In this document: positions 17,253 through 25,922 of the stretch, piece after piece | Layout of the letters: every line of letters begins with the position of its first letter | Numbering within the stretch: the first letter of the stretch is position 1 | DNA from: Alteriqipengyuania bathyomarina_B | GTDB taxonomy: Bacteria > Pseudomonadota > Alphaproteobacteria > Sphingomonadales > Sphingomonadaceae | Length of the DNA: 64,000 nucleotides | NCBI RefSeq assembly: GCF_038594605.1 | Contig: NZ_JBCFZM010000003.1 | Coordinates: 310,001-374,000 of the forward strand | Direction: 5' to 3' | The notes under the pieces: model-generated | The model's input: the letters and a program-made list of their open reading frames with translations, nothing else | Told to the model about the DNA's origin: nothing | Database searches by the model: none | Made by a program: the position numbers and the translations under genes

Positions 17253-18556
17253 TGCTGGGTCGTCCTTTCTGATGCGCGCAGCCCACGGGCGGCACGCAGG
17301 GTTTCGGCTCGCCCGCGCGCATTGCGCAGGGCGGTAATGGCGTTTGCAAGATCGTGTTCGCCGCGTTCGTGCAGCGTTTCCTCGGCGCTCTGCCCCGGAG
17401 TCTCGCGCAGGCCGAGCCGGCGGACGGCGCGGGTGGCGACGAGGTTGGCATAGGGATCGCGCAGCAGGTGCCACCTTCCGCTACGCCCGATCACCTGCGC
17501 GCCGTTGGCGACCAGCTGGCTCTTGCCCGGCGCAATGTCGGGCGCGGGGCGCAGCGAGGGGCCGAAGCGGTTGAAGGCGCGCCACATCGCGATGGCGAGC
17601 GCCAGCAGCAGGGTCAGCGTGGCGGCGAGGAACGGCGGTTCGAACGCGAGGGTGAGGAGGTTGCGCGAACCGCCCAGGCCGTTGAGCGTCAGATCGAACC
17701 GGACCGATTCCTCGGTGCCCTGGCGGGCAATGGCGACCAGCTCGCGCGCCGCGGCGGCGCGGGTGCGGTCCGCAAGGCCCCAGTTGTTGACGAGGTCCGG
17801 CTCGGCCACCAGCATCACGCCATAGACGGCCGTCGCGTCGTCCGAATCCGGATCGAGATAGAGGTCGCCGTCCAGATAGCTGCCGTCGTCGGCCAGGTAT
17901 CCGGCGAGGATGTTGCCTTGCGCATCGGTAACCAGCGGTGCGATGGCTCCCGGGGCACTGTCGGAGCCGACCATCGACAAGGTCTGCTCGCTCGGCATGG
18001 TGCCCTCGCGGCCCAGCCCCTCCCACCGGGCTGCACTCTTGCGGTCGGTCTCGCCCGCAACTTCGATCGTGCGCCCGGCGATCTCGATCTCCCAATCGCC
18101 GCTCGCGCCCGTCAGGCGCACCCAGCCGCGCTTGGCGGCGCGCTCCTGCGCGGGCATCGCGAACCACTTGGGCGCGATGATCATCGTCGGGCCAATGGTG
18201 CGGCGGCGATCGACGATCCCGCTCAGCTCTTCGCCGTCCACCTCGCTCGGCGGGGTCAGTACCAGCAGACCCGGCGTGTCGAGCGCGCCGCGATCGCGCG
18301 AGCGGATCACACTCACATCGTCCGCTTCCAGCATCCGGGTCAGTCCGACGAATCCGTTCAGCCCGGTTCCGGCCGCATGGGCGCGGCCATTATTGGCAGA
18401 GCCGGAAAGGCCGCCTTGTCCGGTAAGATAGAGGAAGGCGACGAACGCGATCACCGCGAATCCGACCAGCGCCAGCGTGCCGCGCTTGCCGAAAGCCGCG
18501 CGGGATGCGCCCCCGGTTGCACCCCCAGATGCGCCCTGCGTCGGGACCGCAGCCAT
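17249..18556 (-). CDS. DUF4350 domain membrane protein
   Basis: About 435 residues. A transmembrane helix near the N-terminus (TLALVGFAVIAFVAFLYLTG) is followed by a Rossmann-like periplasmic part with DTPGLLVLTPPSEVDGEE typical of DUF4350. A second helix (FLAATLTLLLALAIAMWRAF) comes next, and a cytoplasmic helical tail of about 110 residues closes the protein. The start one base after the DUF4129 stop was chosen; an in-frame ATG ten codons upstream overlaps that gene. No enzymatic residues are evident. Member of the six-gene MoxR operon. Confidence 0.85.
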   Translation of the reverse strand: MAAVPTQGASGGATGGASRAAFGKRGTLALVGFAVIAFVAFLYLTGQGGLSGSANNGRAHAAGTGLNGFVGLTRMLEADDVSVIRSRDRGALDTPGLLVLTPPSEVDGEELSGIVDRRRTIGPTMIIAPKWFAMPAQERAAKRGWVRLTGASGDWEIEIAGRTIEVAGETDRKSAARWEGLGREGTMPSEQTLSMVGSDSAPGAIAPLVTDAQGNILAGYLADDGSYLDGDLYLDPDSDDATAVYGVMLVAEPDLVNNWGLADRTRAAAARELVAIARQGTEESVRFDLTLNGLGGSRNLLTLAFEPPFLAATLTLLLALAIAMWRAFNRFGPSLRPAPDIAPGKSQLVANGAQVIGRSGRWHLLRDPYANLVATRAVRRLGLRETPGQSAEETLHERGEHDLANAITALRNARGRAETLRAARGLRASERTTQQ

Positions 18557-18557
18557 C

Positions 18558-19208
18558 TCAGCGACCCTCCAGCGCGAAATCCGCATAGGCGGCGCGGGCC
18601 TCGTGCCAGTCGCGCTCGCTCAGGTCTTCGAGTGCGAACAGCGCGCGCTCCACGGCGCGGGCTATGGCGCTGAAGGCGCGCCGCGCAGCCTCGGGCAGCG
18701 CCTCGATTCGCGAAAGTTCGCGCGCCGTGCTGGAGGGCTGGACCAGATCGGGGCGGCGGTGTGCGATCTGGCGAATCGAACGGGCGAGCAGCAGGCGCAC
18801 CGCCTCGCCGTAGCGGCCCTGCGCGGCCAGCGCGTCGGCATCGCTCAGCAGGCTCTGCGCTTCTTCGCGGTCGGGCACCAGATCGGGCTCGTCCTTGGGC
18901 GCTTTGCCGTGCAGCCGGGCGAGCGGCACGCCCAGAATGCGCGCGATCAGCAGCACCAGCAGGATCACTCCGACCGCAACGAGAACCCATTGAAGCACCG
19001 GCCACGCGCCGACGAAGGCGTGGGCGAGAGGGGCGAAGATCTCCGCCAGAAATTCCGCGATGGCGCGCAGCCATGCGGGTGTTTCGGGCATTTCGGGCGG
19101 AGGCAGGGGCTCGAACTGGATGTCGGAATCGTCGCGTACCGCGCGCCAGGCTTCCTGTGCCCCCTCATCCGTGCCTGCCCCGATCGTCACAGGTGCGAGG
19201 CTTGGCAT
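18558..19208 (-). CDS. DUF4129 domain membrane protein, first gene of the MoxR operon
   Basis: 216 residues. One strong transmembrane helix (VLQWVLVAVGVILLVLLIA) is followed by a cytoplasmic DUF4129 domain with ADALAAQGRYGEAVRLLLAR and a conserved STARELSRIE segment. It opens the operon running to the RDD gene and is divergent from the cytochrome c gene across a gap of 137 bases that must hold both promoters. DUF4129 proteins are often next to transglutaminase-like or DUF4350 genes, as here. Function is unknown. Confidence 0.85.
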   Translation of the reverse strand: MPSLAPVTIGAGTDEGAQEAWRAVRDDSDIQFEPLPPPEMPETPAWLRAIAEFLAEIFAPLAHAFVGAWPVLQWVLVAVGVILLVLLIARILGVPLARLHGKAPKDEPDLVPDREEAQSLLSDADALAAQGRYGEAVRLLLARSIRQIAHRRPDLVQPSSTARELSRIEALPEAARRAFSAIARAVERALFALEDLSERDWHEARAAYADFALEGR

Positions 19209-19345
19209 GCGCCAACCGGTGCCGCAAGCCGTTCCTTATGGGGCATGCAGCTTCGGGACCGGGTCCGTGGCACTTGCGCATATCCCGAGTGGTGGCTAGA
19301 TCGCGCGCGCACCCTTTCCCATTAGACTTGGCCAGGCATAATTCG

Positions 19346-20038
19346 ATGAAAGACGATCGCAACACCGCTTTCGGGTGGATCCTGTTCTCGGGCATCATCG
19401 CCCTCGGCGCGTCGAGCCTCAGCTCGATGTACTTCAAGGCCGACGATCACGAACTGCCCGAAGGCGCGAAGCCGGGCTTCTTCATCGAGTCCGAAGAGGA
19501 AGAGGGCGGCGCCGATAGCGGGCCCTCGCTCGCCACTCTGCTCGCTTCGGGCAGCGCGTCTGCGGGCGAAGGCGTGTTTGCCAAGTGCACCGCGTGCCAC
19601 ACGATCGCCCAGGGCGGCGCCGACGGGATCGGCCCCAATCTCTACGGCGTCATGGGCACGGGCATCGGCCAGCATGCTGCCGGCTTCGCCTACAGCTCTG
19701 CGCTGTCGGGCCATGGTGGCGAGTGGGACTTCGAGAACATGGACGCGTGGCTCACCAGCCCGCGCGCCTTTGCCAATGGCACCAAGATGAGCTTTGCCGG
19801 CCTTTCGAATCCGGAAGATCGCGCCAATGTGATTCTCTACCTGCTCGAAAATGGCGGAGGCCCGCCGCTGCCCGAGCCTGAGCCCGAGGATGCAGGCGAA
19901 GAGGCAGGTGACGAGGTCGACGGTGCGGGCGAAGGTCCCGGCGCAGTCGAAGGCGCCGATGCGGGCGAAGCCGAAGCTGCGGGCGCGATGGGCGCGGACC
20001 AGCCGGTGCCTGCGGCCAATGCTGCGGGCGAGAACTAG
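19346..20038 (+). CDS. Membrane-anchored class I cytochrome c (CycM-like)
   Basis: 230 residues. An uncleaved N-terminal helix (FGWILFSGIIALGASSLSSM) anchors a periplasmic c-type haem domain. An acidic linker (ESEEEEGGAD) leads to CTACH at residues 81-85, and GPNLYGVMG and the axial Met148 in GTKMSFAG are standard. After the domain, a tail of about 55 residues made almost only of Ala, Glu, Gly, Asp and Pro is unusual and probably disordered. Such proteins carry electrons from bc1 to the terminal oxidase. Confidence 0.9.
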   Translation: MKDDRNTAFGWILFSGIIALGASSLSSMYFKADDHELPEGAKPGFFIESEEEEGGADSGPSLATLLASGSASAGEGVFAKCTACHTIAQGGADGIGPNLYGVMGTGIGQHAAGFAYSSALSGHGGEWDFENMDAWLTSPRAFANGTKMSFAGLSNPEDRANVILYLLENGGGPPLPEPEPEDAGEEAGDEVDGAGEGPGAVEGADAGEAEAAGAMGADQPVPAANAAGEN

Positions 20039-20045
20039 GTTCTTT

Positions 20046-20071
20046 CGCGTCGGCGGCTGACCGCCGACGCG
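20046..20071. terminator. Strong hairpin between convergent genes (possible bidirectional terminator)
   Basis: CGCGTCGGCGG and CCGCCGACGCG form a perfect 11-bp stem with a CTGA loop. A smaller TAGTTT/AAACTA hairpin follows before the rlmE stop codon. Neither strand has a long T-run, so intrinsic termination is plausible but not certain. Confidence 0.45.
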
Positions 20072-20093
20072 TCCGACGCGTTAGTTTCGAAAA

Positions 20094-20753
20094 CTAGCCC
20101 TTGAAGCCTTGGGCGACGACATACCACTCGGACGAGCCTTTGCGGCTCGCCGGGGGTTTGGCGTGTTTCACGGTTTTGAAGTTGCGCTTGAGCAGCGTGA
20201 GCAATTCGGCATCGGTGCCCCCGGCCAGCACCTTGGCGATGAACTGCCCGCCGGGCGTCAGCGTCGCAATCGCGAAATCGGCGGCGGTTTCGACGAGGCC
20301 CATGGTCCGCAGGTGGTCGGTCTGCTTGTGGCCCACGGTATTGGCCGCCATGTCCGACATCACCAGATCGGGCGCGCCGCCCAGATGTTCCATGATTCGG
20401 TCGGGTGCTTCGTCCGCCATGAAATCCATTTCCAGAATCGCAACGCCCTCGATCGGTTCGGTCGGCAGCAGGTCGATGCCGACGATGCGCGCCTGCGGGC
20501 GCTGCTTGCGCACCACCTGCGCCCAGCCGCCCGGCGCGATGCCGAGGTCGACGATCCGTTCGCTCCCGCGCAGGATGCCGAATTTCTCGTCCAGCTCGAT
20601 CAGCTTGAAGGCCGCGCGGCTGCGATAGCCCGCAGCCTTCGCTTCCTTTACGTAAGGATCGTTGAGCTGGCGCTCCAGCCAGCGCGTGGACGACGCGGTG
20701 CGCCGCTTCGCGGTGCGCACGCGCTTGTCGGGATCACTGCGTGATCTGCCCAT
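20094..20753 (-). CDS. rlmE: 23S rRNA 2'-O-methyltransferase RlmE (FtsJ/RrmJ)
   Basis: 219 residues. It methylates U2552 of 23S rRNA late in 50S assembly. Motifs: YRSRAAFKLIELDEKF with the first catalytic Lys, VDLGIAPGGWAQV for SAM binding, SDMAANTVGH with the catalytic Asp, and GGQFIAKVLAGG with the second Lys. The C-terminus ASRKGSSEWYVVAQGFKG holds the last Glu of the K-D-K-E tetrad. The start one base after the upstream stop gives an MGRSRSDPDKRV opening; the longer in-frame start is inside the neighbour. Confidence 0.94.
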   Translation of the reverse strand: MGRSRSDPDKRVRTAKRRTASSTRWLERQLNDPYVKEAKAAGYRSRAAFKLIELDEKFGILRGSERIVDLGIAPGGWAQVVRKQRPQARIVGIDLLPTEPIEGVAILEMDFMADEAPDRIMEHLGGAPDLVMSDMAANTVGHKQTDHLRTMGLVETAADFAIATLTPGGQFIAKVLAGGTDAELLTLLKRNFKTVKHAKPPASRKGSSEWYVVAQGFKG

Positions 20754-20754
20754 C

Positions 20755-22002
20755 TTAGCTTGCGCTCCTATTGGAAGTCTGGCCCGTCCCCGGGCCTGCA
20801 AAATCGGCCGCCATCAGGCTGCGCAGGATGCCTTCGCGGATGCCCCGGTCGGCGACGCCCAGCCGGTCGGCGGGCCATAGGTCGAGGATCGATTCGAGGA
20901 TCGCGCAGCCCGCCACCACCAGTTCCGCCCGGTCGTGCCCGATGCACGGCACCCGCCCGCGCTCTTCGAGGCTCAGGCGCGAAAGCCGTGCGGAGATGTT
21001 CCGCATCGAGGCCGAGGGCACGATCAGCCCGTCGACTGCGCGCCGGTCGTAATGGGGCAGCTCGAGATGGAGGCTGGCCAGCGTGGTCACCGTGCCGCTG
21101 GTGCCGAGCAGGCGAATATCCTCATCTTCCGCGGCATCGGCAATGCGCTGCGCGAAAGGTGCAAAGCTGTCGTCCACCGTCTGGCGCATCGCGGCGTAGA
21201 GCGCGAGGCGGTCTGCCTCGCTCTCGGCGCTCTGGCCTTCGCGCATCACCGTGTCGGTCAGCGAGACGACACCCCACGGCACACTCTGCCAGTCGAGAAT
21301 GCGCGGGATCGCGCCTTCGCCGGGCCCAACGAGGATGAGCTCGGTCGATCCGCCGCCGATATCGAAGATGAGCGCTGGGCCATCGCCCTGTTCGAGCAGG
21401 ACGTGGCAGCCGAGCACCGCAAGCCGCGCCTCTTCCTGTGCGGAAATGATGTCGAGCGCGATGCCCGTTTCCTCGCGCACCCGCTCGATAAAGCGTTCGC
21501 CATTGGCTGCCCTGCGGCATGCCTCGGTCGCGACCGAGCGGGCGAGGAAGACATTGCGGCGCCGCAGCTTCTCCGCGCAGACATGCAGCGCGCCGAGCGC
21601 GCGGTCCATCGCCTCGTCCGACAATCTGCCCGACAGCGCGAGCCCTTCGCCCAGCCGCACGACCCGGCTGAAGGCGTCGATCACCGTGAAATCCTGTCCC
21701 GAGGGCCGCGCGATCAACAGGCGGCAATTGTTTGTGCCGAGGTCCAGCGCCGCATAGGCCTGTCGCCCGTAGCGGGCGGGCCGGCGGCCTGCGGGTTGAT
21801 GCGCGCCGGCAGGCTGGTGTTTGCCGGTCGACGGCTGCTTGGATGCCGGATTGCGCCGCCTGCCCTCGGTGGAACGCGGGCGCCTGCGCGGTTCGGCGGG
21901 CTTCGGAGAGTGGAGGTGCCGCTTTTCGGTCACCTCGCCGGACGTATCGCCCTCCGTGTTGCAAGCCCTCTTGCCATCGTCCGGCGGCACGATGTCCGCC
22001 AT
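20755..22002 (-). CDS. Ppx/GppA family exopolyphosphatase/guanosine pentaphosphatase
   Basis: 415 residues. The actin-like phosphatase core starts at YAALDLGTNNCRLLIARP and includes FDIGGGSTELILV and LGTSGTVTTLASLHLEL. It lacks the C-terminal HD extension of E. coli Ppx, matching the short alphaproteobacterial type. Before the core lies a low-complexity Pro/Arg/Gln-rich extension of about 75 residues (for example GKHQPAGAHQPAGRRPARYG), probably disordered. The start was placed at the MADIVPPDD ATG, as the frame upstream enters the tRNA leader region. Upstream partner of rlmE on the same strand. Confidence 0.9.
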   Translation of the reverse strand: MADIVPPDDGKRACNTEGDTSGEVTEKRHLHSPKPAEPRRRPRSTEGRRRNPASKQPSTGKHQPAGAHQPAGRRPARYGRQAYAALDLGTNNCRLLIARPSGQDFTVIDAFSRVVRLGEGLALSGRLSDEAMDRALGALHVCAEKLRRRNVFLARSVATEACRRAANGERFIERVREETGIALDIISAQEEARLAVLGCHVLLEQGDGPALIFDIGGGSTELILVGPGEGAIPRILDWQSVPWGVVSLTDTVMREGQSAESEADRLALYAAMRQTVDDSFAPFAQRIADAAEDEDIRLLGTSGTVTTLASLHLELPHYDRRAVDGLIVPSASMRNISARLSRLSLEERGRVPCIGHDRAELVVAGCAILESILDLWPADRLGVADRGIREGILRSLMAADFAGPGTGQTSNRSAS

Positions 22003-22185
22003 GATACTTTTTCCATTCCTCCCGCAGCCTAAATCCTGCGGGGACCTGGCGCCAATGCTAACCGGCCAGGCGCATTTCGGCAAGGCTGGCAGCAGTTTGA
22101 GTGCTTGACGCTGCGCCCATGGCTTTCTAAATGCGCGCTTCGCCCAGCCGGAGACTCGCCTTCGCGATCGTTTCCGCACGGCTCT

Positions 22186-22259
22186 TGCCCCGTCGTCTAA
22201 TGGTAAGACTGCAGACTCTGACTCTGTCTATTGAGGTTCGAATCCTCACGGGGCATCCA
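22186..22259 (+). tRNA. tRNA-Gln (anticodon CUG)
   Basis: A full cloverleaf can be drawn: acceptor TGCCCCG pairs with CGGGGCA, the anticodon stem GCAGA/TCTGT closes the loop CTCTGAC with CTG as anticodon, and the T arm is TGAGG-TTCGAAT-CCTCA. The CCA end is encoded after a T discriminator base. The anticodon reads CAG glutamine codons. No integrated element was seen next to it. Confidence 0.93.
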
Positions 22260-22373
22260 GCTTTTTACCATGAAAACATAAGTATAGCTGCGCCTTTGCT
22301 GGCGACCGCCTATGCGGGTCGGCGCGAAAGCGGAGGCTGCGGTTACGCTTGACGGCGCGCCGCGACGCCCCGG

Positions 22374-23375
22374 TCAGAACCAGGTGCGCAGACCGATGAC
22401 CGCTTTCAGGCCATCCGGGTCTTCGCCGGCCGCGCGGGCGAGGTCGGCTGTTTCGCCCAGCTTCGCCTCGTATTCGATACCGACATAGGGCGCGAACTCG
22501 CGGGCGATTTCGTATCGCAGGCGCAGCCCCGGCTCGACCCTGGTGACGCCTGCGCCGATGTCGCGCTCGGGAATGTCCTGCGCGGCGAACTCCGCCTCGA
22601 TCCGGGGCTGGAGGATCAGGCGTTGCGTGATCTTCTGGTCGTATTCCGCCTCGACCCGAGCGGTCAGATCGCCCCGGTCGGACAGGAACAGCGCGCCGTC
22701 GACATGGAACATGTAGGGCGCCAGCCCCGCCACGCCGAGCACCAGATGCGTGCGGCTGTCGGGCTCGGGATCGAACCGCACACCCACCTGCCAGTCGAAG
22801 AACGGCCCGACCGCGCGGCTGTAGAGCGCCTGGATCTCGGCGTCTTCCAATGCGCCGCCGAATTCGGCTTCGCCCTCGGTCTTGAGGACGAAGCGGTTGA
22901 GGTCGCCGCCGTACCAGGCTTGCGCATCCCACAGGTAGCCGGTGTCGCCCCCATTGGTGGGAATGCGCGCCTCGAGCCGCTCGACCAGCACCATGCCGGT
23001 GGTCATGCCGCCATTTCCACGCGCGAGTTCCCGGCGCGCGGGCGCCATTGCTTCCTCGCCCCAGATCGCGTCGGCGGCATGGCGCGGCCCTTCCAGCGCA
23101 CGCGCGGGAACGGCCTCTTCCGGAGCGGCTCCCGCCGCGGACTTATCGGTCATCGCTCCGTGAGAGCCGTGGTCCATGCCTGCCATGCTGTCGTCCATCG
23201 CCGGGGCCGGTTCGCTCTCTTCCTGCTTGCCGCACTGCTCAGGCGGCATATGGCCCATCGCGCAGTGATCCATCTGAGGCGCGGGCTCGCTCTTGCTGCC
23301 ATGGGCGGAATGATCCTGCGCGGCGAGCGGAGCGGGCAGCAGCACGGCCCCGGCGAGAAGCATCGCGCGGATCAT
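22374..23375 (-). CDS. copB: Copper resistance protein CopB (outer membrane)
   Basis: 333 residues with a signal peptide (MIRAMLLAGAVLLPAPLAAQ), then a His/Met-rich metal-binding part (DHSAHG, MDHCAMGHM, MAGMDHGSHGAM), then the CopB beta-barrel domain. The barrel part has VERLEARIPTNGGDTGYLWDA near its start and ends in a typical outer-membrane terminal Phe (RTWF). It overlaps the copA stop by four bases (ATGA), so it is translated with copA. It is thought to bind or export copper at the outer membrane. Confidence 0.93.
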   Translation of the reverse strand: MIRAMLLAGAVLLPAPLAAQDHSAHGSKSEPAPQMDHCAMGHMPPEQCGKQEESEPAPAMDDSMAGMDHGSHGAMTDKSAAGAAPEEAVPARALEGPRHAADAIWGEEAMAPARRELARGNGGMTTGMVLVERLEARIPTNGGDTGYLWDAQAWYGGDLNRFVLKTEGEAEFGGALEDAEIQALYSRAVGPFFDWQVGVRFDPEPDSRTHLVLGVAGLAPYMFHVDGALFLSDRGDLTARVEAEYDQKITQRLILQPRIEAEFAAQDIPERDIGAGVTRVEPGLRLRYEIAREFAPYVGIEYEAKLGETADLARAAGEDPDGLKAVIGLRTWF

Positions 23376-25063
23376 GCGCCGTCTCCCGCCGGGAAGGGCC
23401 GCACCGTCACCACCTGCATCATGCCTGCGTGCATGTGGTAGAGCAGGTGGCAGTGGAAGGCCCAGTCGCCCGGCTCGTTGGCGGTCAGGTCGAAGGTCGC
23501 GGTGCCGCCCGGCTGGACGACCACGGTGTGCTTCAGCGGCTGGTGCATATGGTCCGCGCCGTTGACCAGCTCGAAGAAATGGCCGTGCAGGTGGATGGGG
23601 TGCGCCATCATCGTGTCGTTGACCAGCGTCACGCGCACCCGCTCGTCGAACCCGAAGCGGATCGGATCGTCGGTGACGGCGGTGAATGTCTTGCCGTCGA
23701 AGCTCCACATGTAGCGTTCCATGTTGCCGGTGAGATGGATGCGCATCTCGCGGTCCACCTCGCGATGCGGGTTGATCCGCTTGGCCTTGAGATCGGTGTA
23801 GCGCAGCACGCGGTGATTGACCGTGTCGAGGCCGAGGCCGGGGAAATCCATCCGGTCCATCGGCATGGGCGAGACCATGTCGTGCCCGGGGCCGACTTTT
23901 ACATCAGCGGGCAGGGTGGAGGTATCGCGCATGGAGTGGTCCATGCCTTCCATCCCGGCCATGCCGCCGTGGTCCATCATGCCCATGTCGGCCATGGTCA
24001 GCGTTACCGGCTCGCGCAGCGGCGGCGGAGAAGCGCGATGGCCCTTGTGGCTGGTCAGGCTGGCGACACCCATGCCGCTGCGGTCCATCGCCTCGGCGAC
24101 GATCGCATGGCTGCCGTCGGGCGGGCTGACGATCACGTCGTAGGTTTCCGCGACGCCGATCTGGAACTCGTCCACCTCGACCTCGGCGACATCCTGTCCG
24201 TCGGCGGCGATTACGGTCATCGGCACGCCGGGAATGCGCACGTTGAAGAACGTCATCGCCGATCCGTTGATGATCCGCAGCCGCACCCGCTCGCCCGCAC
24301 GGAAGGCGAATTGCAGGTCGTCCGCCGGGCCGTGGCCGTTGATGAGGAAGGTATAGGTGCTGCCCGTCACGTCCGAGATGTCGCGCGGGTTCATCCGCAT
24401 CTGGCCCCACATGCGGCGCATTGCGCCGGACATCTCGCCCTCGGTCGCGGTCTGCATTTGATAGTTGAAGTAGTGCTCGCCCACCTTGAGCTTGCGCATG
24501 ATTTCGTGCGGATGCATCGGGGTGAATTCGCTCAACAGCACCACGTAATCGCGGTCGTAGCGCGGGTCTGGCTCGGCGCTTTCGATCACGAGTGGACCGT
24601 AGTGCCCGGCCTGCTCCTGCAGGCCTGAGTGCGAGTGCCACCAGTAGGTGCCGCTCTGTCGGATCGGGAATTCGTAGGTGAAGCGCTCGCCCGGGCGGAT
24701 GCCGGGGAAGCTGACGCCGGGCACGCCATCGAACTGGAACGGCACCAGCAGGCCGTGCCAGTGGATCGAGCTGTCTTCGGCCAGATTGTTGGTCACGTTG
24801 AGCCGCACGTTCCGGCCTTCGCGCAGGCGGACGAGCGGCCCGGGCACCGTGCCATTCACCGCCACCGCGTGGCCCGAGCGACCACCGGTGCTGAAATGGT
24901 GGTTGCCGATGGTGAGCTCGATGTCCTCGCCCGAGACTTCGCCGAACCCGTTGCGGGCGTGACCCAGCGATTGTCCGCGCGCCCATGCGGGCATGGGGAG
25001 GGCAGACACGGCGGCGAGCGCGGCGGTGCTGCGGATGAGGGTGCGGCGGGACAGTTGGACCAT
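23372..25063 (-). CDS. copA: Copper resistance multicopper oxidase CopA
   Basis: About 563 residues, exported by Tat (SRRTLIRSTAALAAVSAL). It oxidises Cu(I) in the periplasm. Four copper-ligand clusters are present: HWHG, WHSHSG, HPIHLHGHFFEL and the terminal HCHLLYHMHAGM with the type 1 Cys-His pair. A Met-rich segment near the middle (MADMGMMDHGGMAGMEGMDH) fits extra copper binding. The start was set at MVQLSRRTL; a longer in-frame start would run across the CsoR-type operator. First gene of the copA-copB unit. Confidence 0.94.
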   Translation of the reverse strand: MVQLSRRTLIRSTAALAAVSALPMPAWARGQSLGHARNGFGEVSGEDIELTIGNHHFSTGGRSGHAVAVNGTVPGPLVRLREGRNVRLNVTNNLAEDSSIHWHGLLVPFQFDGVPGVSFPGIRPGERFTYEFPIRQSGTYWWHSHSGLQEQAGHYGPLVIESAEPDPRYDRDYVVLLSEFTPMHPHEIMRKLKVGEHYFNYQMQTATEGEMSGAMRRMWGQMRMNPRDISDVTGSTYTFLINGHGPADDLQFAFRAGERVRLRIINGSAMTFFNVRIPGVPMTVIAADGQDVAEVEVDEFQIGVAETYDVIVSPPDGSHAIVAEAMDRSGMGVASLTSHKGHRASPPPLREPVTLTMADMGMMDHGGMAGMEGMDHSMRDTSTLPADVKVGPGHDMVSPMPMDRMDFPGLGLDTVNHRVLRYTDLKAKRINPHREVDREMRIHLTGNMERYMWSFDGKTFTAVTDDPIRFGFDERVRVTLVNDTMMAHPIHLHGHFFELVNGADHMHQPLKHTVVVQPGGTATFDLTANEPGDWAFHCHLLYHMHAGMMQVVTVRPFPAGDGA

Positions 25064-25103
25064 GCGATGGTGCTTCCGATTGAAAATCCGATACGGGCCA
25101 TAT

Positions 25104-25120
25104 ATACCCCCATAGGGTAT
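25104..25120. promoter_or_regulatory. CsoR-type operator candidate between copA and csoR
   Basis: ATACCC and GGGTAT flank a 5-base centre (CCATA), giving a 17-bp palindrome of the A/T-flanked C-tract/G-tract kind bound by CsoR-family repressors. It sits in a 76-base divergent gap and could control both copA-copB and csoR-DUF411 transcripts. Confidence 0.6.
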
Positions 25121-25139
25121 TACAATCGGACCTTGGGCC

Positions 25140-25412
25140 ATGTCGGACATGAAGAGCGCGAAGATCAATCGGCTGAGCCGGATCGAAGGGCAGGTGCGCG
25201 GCGTCGCGCAGATGATCGAGAGCGATCGCTATTGCATCGACATCCTGCACCAGATCCAGGCGATCCGGTCGGCGCTGGCGAAGGTCGAGACGCAGGTCTT
25301 GAAAGATCACGCCGCCTGTTGCGTCGCCGAAGCCATCGCCAGCGGCGACGAGGCCGAGCAGCGCGAGAAGTTCGAGGAACTGGTGACGCTGTTCGAGAAG
25401 ACGAAGCGCTAG
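25140..25412 (+). CDS. csoR: Copper-sensing transcriptional repressor, CsoR/RcnR family
   Basis: 90-residue all-helical repressor. The N-terminal LSRIEGQVRGVAQMIE segment is family-typical. The likely Cu(I) ligands are Cys32, His57 and Cys61, with the same 25-residue and 4-residue spacing as the C-H-C set of characterised CsoR; Cys60 beside Cys61 is an extra thiol. Context with copA, copB and DUF411 supports copper rather than nickel or formaldehyde sensing. A palindrome sits just upstream of its start. An alternative ATG lies three codons in. Confidence 0.88.
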   Translation: MSDMKSAKINRLSRIEGQVRGVAQMIESDRYCIDILHQIQAIRSALAKVETQVLKDHAACCVAEAIASGDEAEQREKFEELVTLFEKTKR

Positions 25413-25442
25413 GTGCGTGCCCATTTCCAGGAGGAGAATTCC

Positions 25443-25922
25443 ATGATTGCCACACTCGGATCGGCCATCGCGCGCCGCACTTTCGCCGGCACGCTGGTGC
25501 TCGGCGCGGCGCTGACCGCCTGCGCCGCACAGGCCGCCAGCTTCACCATGTATCGCGATGCGAATTGCGGCTGCTGCCTCGCCTGGGCCGAGCACATCGA
25601 ACGGGGCGACAAGCATCACGTCAAGGCGGTCGCGCATCCCGACATGGCGAAGGTGAAGGCCGCCAAGGGTGTACCCGCCGATCTGCAGTCGTGCCACACG
25701 GCGATCGTCGAAGGCTACCTGATCGAAGGCCATGTGCCCGCTGCCGATGTCGAGCGGCTGCTTGTTGAGCGACCGGCAGGCGTGAAGGGGCTGGCCGTCG
25801 CGGGAATGCCGATGGGCTCGCCGGGGATGGAGCACGGCAATTACCGCCAGCCCTTCCAGGTCGTCGCATTCGGGCCTGAAGGCCGCAGCGTGTGGGCCAG
25901 CTACCCCGGGAGCGCATCGTGA
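25443..25922 (+). CDS. DUF411 domain periplasmic metal-binding protein
   Basis: 159 residues, preceded by a strong AGGAGGAG ribosome site. The signal-like N-terminus is TLVLGAALTACAAQAA. The mature part starts TMYRDANCGCCLAWAEHIE with the DUF411 CGCC motif and continues with VPADLQSCHTAIVEGYLIEGH, both typical. The C-terminal MPMGSPGMEHG is Met/His-rich. DUF411 proteins commonly accompany copper or silver resistance genes. It overlaps the next gene by four bases (GTGA). Confidence 0.88.
   Translation: MIATLGSAIARRTFAGTLVLGAALTACAAQAASFTMYRDANCGCCLAWAEHIERGDKHHVKAVAHPDMAKVKAAKGVPADLQSCHTAIVEGYLIEGHVPAADVERLLVERPAGVKGLAVAGMPMGSPGMEHGNYRQPFQVVAFGPEGRSVWASYPGSAS

Noticed and set aside
22186..22373. 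tRNA-Gln as an integration site for a mobile island
   Set aside because: No integrase, no repeat of the tRNA 3' end and no composition change was seen on either side.
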